64,000 nt of DNA, taken from Palsa-506 sp963836355. Lineage in GTDB: Bacteria; Actinomycetota; Actinomycetes; Streptosporangiales; Streptosporangiaceae. The position numbers and the translations under genes are program-made. The stretch spans positions 62,001-126,000 of the forward strand of contig CAWIJO010000002.1 of NCBI GenBank assembly GCA_963836355.1, given 5' to 3'. Below are positions 7,784 to 17,698 of this stretch, in pieces. The notes beneath the pieces were generated by a model that saw nothing but the letters and a program-made list of their open reading frames with translations, did no database searches and was not told the DNA's origin. Each line of letters begins with the position of its first letter. The stretch's first letter is position 1.

Positions 7784-8569
7784 TCAGGCGGCTGGCTTGG
7801 CGGTGCCTGCCTTGGCGCGGGCGAGGCGGTAGGACTCGGTGCCGGTCTCGATGATGGTGGCGTTGAAGGTGAGCCGGTCGACGATCGCGGCGCAGAGGCG
7901 GGGGTCGGTGAAGGTCTTGGTCCAGCCGCTGAACGACTCGTTGGACGCGATCGCCACGCTTGCCTTCTCCTCTCTTTCTGTCAGTACCTGGAAGAGCAGT
8001 TCGGCGCCGCGGCGGTCGAGTTCCATGTAGCCGAGCTCGTCGATGCAGAGCAGGTCGGCGCGGCCGTAGCGGGCGATCGTCTTGGTGAGCTGGCGCTCGT
8101 CGGCGGCCTCGGCGAGCTCGTTGGCGAGTTTGGAGGCCAGGGTGTAGCGGACCCGGAACCCGGCCATGGCCGCGGCGGTGCCCAGGGCGATGAGCAGGTG
8201 GGACTTGCCGGTGCCCGAATCGCCGATCAGGCAGAGCGGCTGGCCCTTGCGGACCCAGTCGCAGGTGGCCAGGACGGCGATCACGGCGGGGCTGATGCCG
8301 GGGTTGGCGCCGTAGTCGAAGTCGGCCAGCCATTTGGCGCGGGGGAACCCGGCGCCGCGGACCTGCCGCTCGGCGCGGCGGCGGTCGCGGTCCTCGCATT
8401 CGCCCATGAGCAGCTCGGCGAGGAACCCGCGGTAGGTGAGCTGCTCGCGCTCGGCCTTGTCAGCGGCCTCGGCGAACTGGCCGCGGATGGTGGGCAGCCG
8501 CAGCACCCGGCAGGCGGTGTCGACTGCCGCGTCGGCGGCTTCTTCGGTGATGCCTCGCGCTCGGGTCAT
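7784..8569 (-). CDS. istB: IS21 IstB-type ATPase
   Basis: 261 aa AAA+ helper ATPase that assists the IstA transposase in target choice. Walker A is GDSGTGKSH, Walker B is LLCIDELGYMELD, and the C-terminal sensor region has ETGTESYRLARAK. The N-terminal region RVLRLPTIRGQFAEAADKAE is the usual IstB helical domain. ATG at 8569 overlaps the istA stop (ATGA), so the two genes are coupled. The gene looks intact, but its istA partner is interrupted. It is closely similar to the IstB part of the fused protein at 59543-61498. Confidence 0.93.
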   Translation of the reverse strand: MTRARGITEEAADAAVDTACRVLRLPTIRGQFAEAADKAEREQLTYRGFLAELLMGECEDRDRRRAERQVRGAGFPRAKWLADFDYGANPGISPAVIAVLATCDWVRKGQPLCLIGDSGTGKSHLLIALGTAAAMAGFRVRYTLASKLANELAEAADERQLTKTIARYGRADLLCIDELGYMELDRRGAELLFQVLTEREEKASVAIASNESFSGWTKTFTDPRLCAAIVDRLTFNATIIETGTESYRLARAKAGTAKPAA

Positions 8570-9387
8570 GACTGGCCTTCCTGGCTGGTGCGGGGCCGCG
8601 TGAGCAGCTGGTCGTAGGCGCTGACCGTGGGCAGCGGCCGGGTATCGGCGGGCAGCGCGGCGAGCCGGCGCAGCGTCAGGCTGGTGACCTGCGGCACGTC
8701 CGGCGGCTCGCCACCAGCCTGCGGGACGGGTGCGGCGGCGCGGGCGTCGGCGGCCCGGCGGGCCTCGACCGCGACGACGTCGGCGGCGTGCGCGCCGACC
8801 GACAGCGCCGCCTCGATCCCGGTGATGACGTCGGCGGCGTCCATGTGCCGGTGCAGCAGCAGGACCTCGACCAGCACGCGGGTCGCGGCGGGCTCGCCAT
8901 CCGCGCGGCGGGCCGCTGACCACAGCGCCTCGTGGGCGCCGGTGAACGCCCCGCCGGCGCGGGCCTGGTCCAGCGGGACCGACCCGGCCAGGGCTCCGGG
9001 CTTGAGCATCAGCGCCTCCAGGTAGTGGTCCAGGACGAGCCTCTCGCCACCCTTGCCGGTCATCCGCTCGTGACGGGCGGCTTCGTGCCGCCCGTCATAG
9101 ATGGCCAGCTCCGAGGAGCGCAGGACGACCCGGACCTGCCGTCCGATCAGCCGGACCGGCACCGAGTACCGGTTCATCCGCACGGTGACCTGGCTGTAGC
9201 GGTCGACGCGGGGGGTCAGCAGCAGCCCGGTCTCGAACGGCTCGCCCGGCAGCGGGATCAGCCGGGGCGCCTCGGCGGCGAAGTCCTGGCCGATGGTGCG
9301 GATCCGCGCCCCGATCCGGCGGGCCTCCTCGGCCTCCTCGGCCGCGGCGATCCGCGCGTTCAGCTCCGCCAGGGAATCCACTTCCGG
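8566..9387 (-). pseudogene. istA: IS21 IstA transposase, C-terminal part
   Basis: Residues after the DDE core: VDSLAELNARIAAAEEAEEA, then the beta-barrel region RVDRYSQVTVRMNRYSVPVR that follows the catalytic domain in IstA, and a C-terminal helical tail ending TSQEGQS. The codon for Glu just before VDSL joins exactly to VPVP of the other half at 17699 if the nested Tn554-like element is removed. Compared with the intact order at 59543 nothing is lost at the junction. The 3' end couples to istB. Confidence 0.9.
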
Positions 9388-9508
9388 TGTGTTGACTGCA
9401 CTAGCGCCAGGCAGGTGATCATTCGCCGGACGCGCGGGGACAGCGGTGGTTACGGTCCCTGCCCATGGCTGAATCAGATGACCTTCCCGGGATCTCGGGT
9501 CGCTCGTC

Positions 9509-10669
9509 GTGCCGGCGGCGGGATCGCTGGCCGAGACCGGCGATCCGTGGGAGCCGTACTGCCTGACCGGTCCTGACGGCGGGCACGTCGAGCCGGTGTC
9601 GGAGTTCCTGCGGGACCTGCAGGCGGCGGGCCGCCCGGCGACGACGCAGCGGTCCTATGCGCTCGCGCTGCTGCGGTGGTTCCGGTTCACCTGGGCGGTC
9701 GGCGTCCCGTGGGATCAGGCGACCAGGGCCGAGGCCCGTGACTTCTGCCGGCACCTGCAGATCGCCGACAAGCCCGGCCGTCCGCGGGCGGCGGCTGTCC
9801 CGGTGCCGGGCAGGCACCCGGCGGGCGCGAAGTACGCGCCCTCGACGGTGGCGCACTGCGAGACGGTCTGCCGGGGCTTCTACTGCTATCACCTGGAAGC
9901 CGGGACCGGGCCGATCGTGAACCCGTTTCCGCTGGCCAGGCTGGGCAGGGCAGGTGCGCACCGCAATCCGATGGACCCGTTTCCCCGGCAGCGGGCCGGG
10001 CTGTTCCGGCCGCGGGTTCCCCGCCGGGTTCCCCGGCAGATCCCTGACGGGGTGTTCAACGAGATGTTCGCCCGGCTGCCGTCGCATCGGGACCGGGCGC
10101 TGGTCGCGTTCTGGGTGTCCACCGGGGCGCGCGCCTCCGAGCTGCTGGGCGTCTCCTGCTCGGGTGCTGATCCCGGGCAGCAGCTGATCACCGTGATCCG
10201 CAAGGGATCGCGGGCGATGCAGCAGCTGCCGGCGTCGCCGGACGCGTTCGTGTGGCTGCGGCTTTACCAGCAGCAGGTGCACGGCCTAGTGCCGTCCGGG
10301 CCGGACGATCCCCTGTGGTGGACGCTGCGGCGGCCGTTGCGGCCGCTGGGCTATCACGCGGCCCGGGCGATGTTCGCCCGGGCGAACGCCGCGGTGGGCG
10401 CCGGGTGGACGCTGCACGCCTTGCGTCACACGGCGGCCTACCGCCTCGCCAGGGATCCCGGCGTTCCGATCGCCGACGTGCAATGGATATTGGGTCACCA
10501 GTCACTGTCGACCACGCAGCTGTATGTCACGCCGACCGCCGCGGACGTCATCGAGAGCGCGCTGGCGCATCACCGGCGGGCCGGGCGGCAGGAATCGCGG
10601 CCGGAGCCGCCGCCGGCGCGATACCGGCCGGAGAGCCTGGACGTCCTGTTCGGCAGGGAGCGGCCGTGA
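9509..10669 (+). CDS. Tyrosine recombinase TnpA-like, copy A
   Basis: 386 aa from the GTG at 9509. The core-binding domain (LRDLQAAGRPATTQRSYALA) is followed by a tyrosine-recombinase catalytic domain with Arg in STGARASELL, HxxR in LHALRHTAAY, the His of ILGHQSLS and the nucleophile Tyr in TTQLYVTP. It is about 60-65 percent similar by eye to the copy at 12387. The sequence from an ATG at 9465 resembles the start of that copy but is out of frame, so a one-base loss near 9500 may have shortened this protein. GTGA overlap couples it to tnpB. Confidence 0.88.
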   Translation: MPAAGSLAETGDPWEPYCLTGPDGGHVEPVSEFLRDLQAAGRPATTQRSYALALLRWFRFTWAVGVPWDQATRAEARDFCRHLQIADKPGRPRAAAVPVPGRHPAGAKYAPSTVAHCETVCRGFYCYHLEAGTGPIVNPFPLARLGRAGAHRNPMDPFPRQRAGLFRPRVPRRVPRQIPDGVFNEMFARLPSHRDRALVAFWVSTGARASELLGVSCSGADPGQQLITVIRKGSRAMQQLPASPDAFVWLRLYQQQVHGLVPSGPDDPLWWTLRRPLRPLGYHAARAMFARANAAVGAGWTLHALRHTAAYRLARDPGVPIADVQWILGHQSLSTTQLYVTPTAADVIESALAHHRRAGRQESRPEPPPARYRPESLDVLFGRERP

Positions 10670-12309
10670 CCGCCGGCACCATGGAGAAGACGGCTGGGCG
10701 GCCGTGGCAGCTCAGCGCGGAAGCGCTGGCGCTCTGGGAGAGGTTCCCGCCTCGCCCGGTCCCGGCCAGCTGGCCGGCGACCCGGCAGTCCAGGGGCAAG
10801 GTCGTGGCCCGGCTGCTCGCGCCGCCGTTCGCGGCCGAGGGCTCCCAGGACCGGTGCAACCGGAAGCTGGCCCTGCTGAAGGTGCTGGACTGGCTGGAGC
10901 TGCACCCGGGCCGGACCTGGCAGGAACGCTGGGATGCTTCCGGAGCCGGGGAAGACGGCCGGCGCGACTGGCGGCACGTCCTGGTCAGCGAGCTGTCGGC
11001 CGCCGGGAACCTCGGTCCGCGGGGAGACCGGGTCTTCAGCATCCTCGGCCTGGGCATGGCCCAGCTGATCGGCGCCGACGTCATCCGCCCGGGCCTGGGC
11101 TGGCTGATGGCGACGTCGTCGCCGCTGCGGATCGCCAACGAGATGGGCCGGGTCCGCGATCCTGGCGGGATCACCCTGCTGCGGGAGTTCCGCGAGGCCG
11201 GCGCGGTCGGGGAGGCGACCGCCGCCCCGGCGATCGAGAAGGTCGCGCTGATCATGGCCGCTAAGGGCGGCATGGTCGCCGACATTACCGTCGGGGACTG
11301 CCTGGAGCTGGTGAGGACCAGCCGGGAGGTGTTCCCCGGGCCGTCGCGGAGCACCCGGCACTCCCCGTTCTTCTACCAGATGCTGCACTCCGCCGGCGTC
11401 TTCCCCGCCTCCGCCCCGCCCACGGTGCGGATGTTCAACAGCCTGTTCACCGGGCAGCTGACGGTGGAGCAGATGGTCGACCGCTACGACCTCGCCTGCC
11501 GGCCAGTCCGCGACCTGCTCGTGGACTACTTGCGCGAGCGCCAGCCCGGCATCGACTACAACACCCTGACCAGCCTGGCGACCGCGCTGGCGCTGTGGTT
11601 CTGGAAAGACCTGGAGACCCACCACCCCGGCACCAGCTCGCTGCGCCTGCAGCCCGGCATCGCCGCCGCCTGGAAGCAGCGGATCCGCATCAAGACCGTG
11701 AGGGCACCCGGCGGGCAGGGCGAGACCACGGAGGAGCGGAAAGGGGCTGCCGACATCCTGATCACCGTGCGGTCCTTCTATCTCGACCTGTCGCAGTGGG
11801 CGCTGGACGACCCGGCCCGGTGGGGGCCGTGGGCCGTTCCCTGCCCGATCCGCGCGGACGACGTCCAGTACCGGAAGATGGCCTCCCGCCGCAAGGCCCG
11901 CATGGACCAGCGGACCCGCGAGCGCTGCCGGCGCTGCCCCTCCTGGCCGCCGCCGTCGCCGGGGCCCGCCAGGACGCCGCCGGGCGCCTCGAGGCCGCGC
12001 GCAGCGCGCAGCCCGGCGAGCTGTTCACTGCCGGCGGCGCGACACTGCGCCGTGCCGAGGTCAGGCGCCACTCGCTGCGCACCTGGGCCGAGGACCCGCA
12101 GCCGGCAAGCGCCGCGACCTCACCAGGGAGGAGGACAACGCCTTCTGGGCCTGGGCTGCGGTCGAGGTCCTGCGGATGACCGGCATCAGGGTCGAGGAGG
12201 TCACCGAGCTGTCGCATCACAGCCTGGTCCAGTACCGGCTGCCCGTCCACTGGCGAGCTCGTCCCGCTGCTGCGGTCGCCCCGTCGAAGACCGACGACGA
12301 GAGGCTGCT
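10666..12309 (+). pseudogene. Tyrosine recombinase TnpB-like copy A, 5' part, decayed
   Basis: The gene starts with the GTG overlapping the tnpA stop. Up to about 11930 the frame matches TnpB of transposon B (MAAKGGMVADITVGD, VRDLLVDYLRERQPG, SFYLDLSQWALDDP). Then homology jumps between frames at about 11930, 12100 and 12245, with recognisable pieces RTWAEDP and VEEVTELSHHSL. At 12309 it is interrupted by transposon B and resumes at 16460. The gene cannot make a full recombinase. Confidence 0.85.
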
Positions 12310-12386
12310 ACCTATTGACTGAACTAAATCACGAGTTTCAGCATTTCAGAGACTAATACTGAACAGAGTAGCTATGGTCCCTGGTC

Positions 12387-13604
12387 GTGGTTTCAGATCA
12401 GGATGCGGTCCGGGACCTGGCAGCGCTGCCGGTCCCGCTGGCCGGCGCTCTTCAGGAGACCGGGGACCCGTGGGAGCCTTACCGGATCGTCGACGCCGGC
12501 GGCGAGCCCGTGGCGGCGGTCGCCGGGTTCTTCCGCGACCTGCAGGCCGCAGGCCGGTCGGAGGCGACACTGCGCTCCTACGGGCACGATCTTCTCCGCT
12601 GGTTCAGGTTCCTCTGGGCGGTCGAAGTGCAGTGGAACCGGGCGACGCGGATCGAGGCCCGCGATTTCTGCCGGTGGATGCTGGTCGCGGGCAAGCCGTC
12701 CCGCCCGCACTGGCGCAGCCCCGACATGACGTCCGCGGCGAGCGGGAACGCGTACGCGCCGTCAGTGCGGGCGCACAGCGAAACGGTGCTGCGCTGCTTC
12801 TACCAGTTCCACCTGGAGGCGGGCAGCGGCCCGGTGATCAACCCGTTCCCGCTGGAACGGACGCGGCGGGGCGGCCGGGCGCACGCCCATCACAACCCGA
12901 TGGAGCCGTTCCGTCATGAGCGGTCCGGGCTCTACCGGCCGCGGGTGCCGTCCCGGATCCCGCGGTCTGTCCCCGATGAGGAGTTCAACGAGATCTTCGC
13001 CCGGCTGCCCTCGCACCGGGACCGGGCGCTGGTCGCGTTCTACGTCTCCACCGGCGCCCGCGCCTCGGAGCTGCTGTCGGCGACGGTGGCGGGCGTCGAT
13101 CCCGGGCGGCAGGTGATCACGGTGACCCGCAAGGGCACCCGCGAGCTGCAGGAACTCCCCGCGTCCACGGATGCGTTCGTGTGGCTGCGGCTCTACCAGG
13201 TGGAGATGGAATGCATCATCCCGCGGGGCCGGCGGCAGCCGCTGTGGTGGACGCTGCGCCGCCCGGTGCGGCCGCTGACCTATCATGCGGTGCACCGCAT
13301 GTTCGAGCGGGCCGGCGAGGCGGCGGGGAGCAGCGCCACCTTGCATTCGCTGAGGCACACGGCGGCCTACCGGATGGCAGAGGACCCCGCCCTCCCGCTG
13401 ACCGACGTGCAAACCGTGCTCGGCCATGTGCTTCTGACGACCACGCAGATCTACCTCACACCCCGCAAGGAAGAGGTGATCCGCCGGGTCCTGGCCCATC
13501 ATGCCGAGCAGACCCGGCAGGCCGCGCAGCGGGCCCGCCCGGCGCCGGCACCCGGCTACCGGCCCGAGACGATGCACGTGCTGTTCGGGGGTCGCACGTC
13601 ATGA
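12387..13604 (+). CDS. Tyrosine recombinase TnpA-like, copy B
   Basis: 405 aa, start GTG at 12387. SAM-like core-binding domain at about residues 45-135 (FFRDLQAAGRSEATLRSYGH), catalytic domain at about 200-370: STGARASELL (Arg), LHSLRHTAAY (HxxR), VLGHVLLTTT (His), TQIYLTP (Tyr). Length equals that of TnpA in the Tn554 family. It would cut and rejoin element ends together with TnpB. The stop overlaps the tnpB ATG (ATGA), suggesting equal translation. Confidence 0.92.
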   Translation: MVSDQDAVRDLAALPVPLAGALQETGDPWEPYRIVDAGGEPVAAVAGFFRDLQAAGRSEATLRSYGHDLLRWFRFLWAVEVQWNRATRIEARDFCRWMLVAGKPSRPHWRSPDMTSAASGNAYAPSVRAHSETVLRCFYQFHLEAGSGPVINPFPLERTRRGGRAHAHHNPMEPFRHERSGLYRPRVPSRIPRSVPDEEFNEIFARLPSHRDRALVAFYVSTGARASELLSATVAGVDPGRQVITVTRKGTRELQELPASTDAFVWLRLYQVEMECIIPRGRRQPLWWTLRRPVRPLTYHAVHRMFERAGEAAGSSATLHSLRHTAAYRMAEDPALPLTDVQTVLGHVLLTTTQIYLTPRKEEVIRRVLAHHAEQTRQAAQRARPAPAPGYRPETMHVLFGGRTS

Positions 13605-16063
13605 CCGGGACCGTCACGTTCCCGGGGATCGCGGCGCGCCCGTCCAAGGCCCGGCGCGAGTCGGCCCGGACATCGTTCCCGCCGCGGCCGGCCGCGGCGG
13701 ACTGGCCCGCCACCAGGCAGGACCGCGATGAGGCCTTCGAACGGCTCACCAGCGGGATATTCGTCCTGGAGAACGAAGCAAGCCAGGAACGGCGCAGGCG
13801 CGCCCTGAAATGGTTCCTGGGCTGGCTGTCCGACCAGCTGGGCGAGACCTGGCAGCAGCGCTGGATGGCCAGCGGCGCCGACGCGGCGGGAGGGAACTGG
13901 AGACGGGAGCCGATCGCCTGGCAGCGCGAGCACGGCCGGGAATCACGGTGGCTGCGAGCCGAGCTGTCCGGGGCCCTGGTCGTGTCGGTCTGCGGCGACC
14001 TCGTCCGTCCCTCGCTTGCCTGCCTGGTCGCCGGCGGGGCCGGCAAAGGGGCACTGACCCGCAGCCTGGCCCGCGCCCGCGACCCCGGGGGCTTCGCCCG
14101 CCTCCGGGCGCTCTGCGACGCCGACCCGCACGTGTCCGCCGAGGCCGTGAGCCTCACGCTGCGCCGCGCCGCCGAGATCATCGCCGCCAAGGGCGGCATG
14201 GTCGCCGACATCACCGTCGGCGATGTGCTGGAGCTGACCGACCGCGAAGCCGAGCACTTCACCTGCCCGGTCCGGGATCACAAGGTCTTCTACCGGATGC
14301 TCCGCGAGCTGGGGATCTTCGGCGACGAGGCACCCGAGCGGCTGCGCGCGTTCCGCACCGCGGGCCAGCTCACTCCCGAGGAACTCGTCGACCGCTACCA
14401 CCTGCAGTGCAAGCCCGTCCGGGACCTGATCGTGGACTACCTGCGCGAGCGCCAGCCCGCCGTGGACTACACCAGCCTGAAAATGCTCTCCTACTACCTG
14501 GCGCAGCGGTTCTGGGCCGACCTCGAGGAGCACCACCCCGGCGTCGACAGCCTGCACCTGACCGCCGAGGTCGCCGATGCGTGGAAACAGCGGCAGCGCA
14601 CCAAGCCCCAGATCATCACCGCGCCGGACGGTGAGAGGACCGTCGTCACGGCCGAGCGGATCGGCTACCGCCAGTGCCTGACCCCGGTCCGGGCCTTCTA
14701 CCTGGACCTGTCCCAGTGGGCGATCGAGGACCCCGCCCGCTGGGCGCAGTGGGCCGCGCCCTGCCCGGTCGGGCAGGAAGAGATCAGCCAGCGCAAGTTC
14801 GCCCGCCACCGCAAGGCCCGCATGGACGCGCGGACCCGGGAACGGCTGCCCGTCTTGCCGGTGCTGGCCCGCACCGTTGACGAGCGGCGCAAGAACGCCG
14901 CCGCGCTCCTGGAGGCCGCCCGCCGGGCTCAGCCCGGCGAGGCATTCACCGCCGCGAGCCAGACGCTGACCCGGTCGGTCACCAAGTCCGCCCGCAAGAC
15001 ATGGGCCGACGATCCCGGCTCCGGCAGGCGCCGCGACCTAGGCCTCGAAGACGATCACGCGTTCTGGGCCTGGGCCGCCGTCGAGGTCTTCAGGCTCACA
15101 GGCTGCCGGATCGAGGAAGTCCTAGAGCTCAGCCACCACAGCCTGATCCAGTACCGGCTGCCGTCCACCGGCGAGATCGTCCCCCTGCTGCAGATCATCC
15201 CCTCGAAGACAGATGAGGAGCGACTTCTGGTCGTGTCCCCGGAGCTGGCGGACGTCTTGTCAGCCATCATCCAGCGGATCCGCCAGCCCGATGGGAGCGT
15301 CCCGCTCGTCCCCGTCTACGACCGCTACGAATGCGTATGGCGGCCGCCGTCGCCGGTCCTGTTCCAGCGCAGGTTCCCCAGCGAGTGCCGGGCGATCAGC
15401 GACACCTCGCTCCGGGAAATGCTGGACGAAGCCCTTGCCCATACCGGCCTGAAGGACCTCGCCACGGGCCAGCCATTGCATTACACGCCGCACGATTTCC
15501 GGAGAATCTTTATCACGGATGCCGTCATGAGCGGGCTGCCCCCGCATATTGCGCAGGTTATCGCGGGTCACAAGGATATTAACGTCACGATGGGCTACAA
15601 GGCCGTCTACCCTGACGAGGCCATCCAGTCCCACCTGGCGTTCCTGGCCCGGCGGCGGGCAAAGCGGCCCACCGATGAATACCGGGTCCCCAGCGAAGAA
15701 GAATGGCAGGAATTCCTCGGCCACTTCGAGCGCCGGAAAGTCGCAACCGGGATATGCGGGCGCGCATTCAGCACGCCCTGCATTCACGAGCACGCTTGCC
15801 TGCGATGCAGCATGCACTGGCCAGATCCCGCCCAGCGGCACCGCATTGCCGAGATCCGCGACAACCTCACCGCCCGCATCGCCGAAGCCGAGCGCGAAGG
15901 CTGGCTCGGCGAAATAGAGGGACTCAAGATCAGCCTTGCCGGCGCCAGCGACAAGCTCGCCCAGATCGACCGCCGCTCCGGACACGACGGCCCGGTCGAC
16001 CTGGGAACCGCCGCGATCCCCGTCGGCCCGCAGCAGGAAGACGCCACCCTCCATGACCACTGA
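13601..16063 (+). CDS. Tyrosine recombinase TnpB-like, copy B
   Basis: 820 aa, larger than Tn554 TnpB (about 630). A long N-terminal region of unknown fold (MAAKGGMVADITVGDVLELT at about 205) precedes a tyrosine-recombinase domain at about 500-700: LTGCRIEEVLEL (Arg), YTPHDFRRIFIT (HxxR), VIAGHKDINVTMGYKAVYP (His and Tyr). The C-terminal part has a Cys/His cluster, CIHEHACLRCSMHW, and a helical tail (EIRDNLTARIAEAEREGW), likely zinc binding and protein contact. ATG at 13601 overlaps the tnpA stop. Confidence 0.92.
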   Translation: MTGTVTFPGIAARPSKARRESARTSFPPRPAAADWPATRQDRDEAFERLTSGIFVLENEASQERRRRALKWFLGWLSDQLGETWQQRWMASGADAAGGNWRREPIAWQREHGRESRWLRAELSGALVVSVCGDLVRPSLACLVAGGAGKGALTRSLARARDPGGFARLRALCDADPHVSAEAVSLTLRRAAEIIAAKGGMVADITVGDVLELTDREAEHFTCPVRDHKVFYRMLRELGIFGDEAPERLRAFRTAGQLTPEELVDRYHLQCKPVRDLIVDYLRERQPAVDYTSLKMLSYYLAQRFWADLEEHHPGVDSLHLTAEVADAWKQRQRTKPQIITAPDGERTVVTAERIGYRQCLTPVRAFYLDLSQWAIEDPARWAQWAAPCPVGQEEISQRKFARHRKARMDARTRERLPVLPVLARTVDERRKNAAALLEAARRAQPGEAFTAASQTLTRSVTKSARKTWADDPGSGRRRDLGLEDDHAFWAWAAVEVFRLTGCRIEEVLELSHHSLIQYRLPSTGEIVPLLQIIPSKTDEERLLVVSPELADVLSAIIQRIRQPDGSVPLVPVYDRYECVWRPPSPVLFQRRFPSECRAISDTSLREMLDEALAHTGLKDLATGQPLHYTPHDFRRIFITDAVMSGLPPHIAQVIAGHKDINVTMGYKAVYPDEAIQSHLAFLARRRAKRPTDEYRVPSEEEWQEFLGHFERRKVATGICGRAFSTPCIHEHACLRCSMHWPDPAQRHRIAEIRDNLTARIAEAEREGWLGEIEGLKISLAGASDKLAQIDRRSGHDGPVDLGTAAIPVGPQQEDATLHDH

Positions 16064-16439
16064 CGAACTGACCGCGGCACTGAACGCCTGCGCCGCCGGA
16101 CTCTACCCGCTCGAAGCCGGCGTCGGCCTGCTCATCGCCGAGGGCTCCTTCCTCCGCCGCGACGACTTCACCGGCCGCTTCATCGAGTACGGAGCCAGCA
16201 GCGGAACCACGATGGCCGCCATCGACTGGGACGCCGTGATCACCGCCCTTCACGTCGGCGAACTTCCCTGCTCCGCAGGCGAACGGCGAGTCCTGATGCT
16301 GTCTGCCAGCCTCGCCGGCGGCATCCCGGTCGACCTCCGCGACGCAGCGACCGGCCTTGACGACCGCAACATCCAGCGACTGGTCACCGCGATCCTGCAC
16401 GCGTCCGGGAAACGTCCCGACCCCGAGAGATATCGATGA
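16053..16439 (+). CDS. Third gene of Tn554-like transposon B, unknown function
   Basis: 128 aa. It overlaps tnpB by 11 bp and is the last gene before the right end. The homologue in transposon A (17294-17677) has the same size and about 75 percent identity by eye; common blocks are YPLEAGV, DDFTGRFIE-like, MAAIDWDA and ATGLDDRN. In Tn554 the third gene, TnpC, is also about 125 aa, but it is a basic coiled-coil protein, whereas this one is acidic and lacks that pattern. It is therefore core to this element type, but its role is not known to me. Confidence 0.8.
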   Translation: MTTDELTAALNACAAGLYPLEAGVGLLIAEGSFLRRDDFTGRFIEYGASSGTTMAAIDWDAVITALHVGELPCSAGERRVLMLSASLAGGIPVDLRDAATGLDDRNIQRLVTAILHASGKRPDPERYR

Positions 16440-16459
16440 TCATCTTTAGTTCAGAGAAT

Positions 16460-17297
16460 GGTCATCGCGCCCGAGCTGGCCGACGTGCTGTCGGCGGTCA
16501 TCTGCCGGATCCGCGACCCCGACGGCAGCGTCCCGCTGGCGGTCGCCTACGACCACCACGAGAAGACCTGGAACCCGCCGATGCCGCTGCTGTTCCAGCG
16601 GCGCGTTGGCCTGGAGAACCGGCCGATCCCGATCTCCGGCATCCGCGACCTGCTCGGCGGCGCGCTCACCGCCGCCGGGATCACCGGCACCGACGGGAAG
16701 CCGCTGGACTTTGCCCCGCACGACTTCCGCAGGATCTTCGCGACCGAGGCGATCATGAACGGGATGCCGCCGCACATCGCCCAGCTCATCCTCGGCCACC
16801 GCGACATCAACACCACCATGGGCTATAAGGCCGTCTATCCCGAGGAAGCCATCAACGGCCACCGGGCGTTCATCGCCCGCCGCCGGGCGCTGCGGCCCAG
16901 CGAGGAATACCGGACCCCGAGCGACAAGGAATGGGAGGAGTTCCTCGGCCACTTCGAGCGCCGCAGGCTCGCCCTCGGCGACTGCGGCCGGGCATACGGG
17001 TCGAGCTGCATTCACGAGCACAGCTGCGTCAGGTGCCCCCTCCTGAGGATCGACCCCGCCCAGCGGCACCGGATCCAGGAAATCCGCGACAGCCTCACCG
17101 CCCGCATCGCCGAGGCCGAACGCGAAGGCTGGACCGGCGAAGCCGAAGGACTGAAAGTCAGCCTCGCAGCAGCAGAGGCGAAACTCGCCCAGGCTGACGG
17201 GCTCCTCGCCCGGCGGGCCGCCGCCGTCGACCTCGGCATCCCGGCCTACCGCGACATCGCCGCCACGACCGCATCCGTCCCCGGAGACCGCCCATGA
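16460..17297 (+). pseudogene. TnpB-like copy A, 3' part
   Basis: The C-terminal 279 residues of TnpB A: IAPELADVLSAVICRIRDPD, the HxxR motif in APHDFRRIFATEA, ILGHRDINTTMGYKAVYP with the His and Tyr, and the Cys cluster CIHEHSCVRCPL. The catalytic Arg motif lies on the other side of transposon B in the decayed 5' part. Stop overlaps the next ATG (ATGA). Confidence 0.9.
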
Positions 17298-17677
17298 CAA
17301 CAGATGCCCTGGCGCAGGCGCTACGCGCCTGCGCCGCCGGCTTCTACCCGCTCGAAGCCGGCGTCGCCCTGCTCATCGACAGCGGCGCGTTCCTGCACCG
17401 AGGCGACTTCACCGGCCGCTTCATCGAGCACGCAGCCAGCGACGGCACCCCGATGGCGGCCATCGACTGGGACGCCGCAGTCACCGCGCTGGGCAGCGGC
17501 GAACTGCCCTGCTCCGGGGGCGAACGGCGCATCCTCATGCTGTCTGCCAGCCTCGCCGCCGGCATACCGGCAGACCTCCGCGACGCCGCCACCGGCCTCG
17601 ACGATCGCAACATCCGGCGGCTGCTCACCGCGATCCGGCACGCGTCCGGGAAACGCCCCGAGACCAGCGGATATTGA
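17294..17677 (+). CDS. Third gene of Tn554-like transposon A, unknown function
   Basis: 127 aa, intact, coupled to tnpB by ATGA. Homologous over its full length to 16053-16439 (YPLEAGVALLID, FTGRFIEHAASDG, AAIDWDAAVTAL, LDDRNIRRLL). The sequence is acidic with several predicted helices and no known motif. Conservation in both nested elements while the neighbouring tnpB has decayed suggests either recent decay or a role of its own. Confidence 0.75.
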   Translation: MTTDALAQALRACAAGFYPLEAGVALLIDSGAFLHRGDFTGRFIEHAASDGTPMAAIDWDAAVTALGSGELPCSGGERRILMLSASLAAGIPADLRDAATGLDDRNIRRLLTAIRHASGKRPETSGY

Positions 17678-17698
17678 TGATCGCTTTTAGTTCAGAGA

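Larger units (their letters stand above)
12310..16459 (+). mobile_element. Tn554-like transposon B, apparently intact
   Basis: About 4.15 kb inserted in tnpB of transposon A at the codons for ERLL|V. Terminal sequences TTGACTGAACTAAA and TTTAGTTCAGAGAA are imperfect inverted repeats. It holds three overlapping genes (ATGA between tnpA and tnpB; 11-bp overlap between tnpB and the small gene) and nothing else. About 65 bp of leader precede tnpA. All three genes are open and keep their catalytic residues, so this copy may be active. Confidence 0.85.
9388..17698 (+). mobile_element. Tn554-like transposon A, itself interrupted
   Basis: The left end has TTGACTGCACTA and the right end TTTAGTTCAGAGAA, imperfect inverted repeats that are shared with transposon B inside it (TTGACTGAACTA and TTTAGTTCAGAGAA). 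It carries tnpA, tnpB and a third small gene in one direction and no other cargo. It sits in istA of an IS21 element; the istA codons on both sides join without loss. Transposon B (12310-16459) is inserted in its tnpB. End positions are good to a few bases. Confidence 0.82.

Noticed and set aside
13181..13600. Upstream extension of the TnpB frame of transposon B
   Set aside because: This part overlaps tnpA in a shadow frame; the ATG at 13601 overlaps the tnpA stop and matches the start in copy A.
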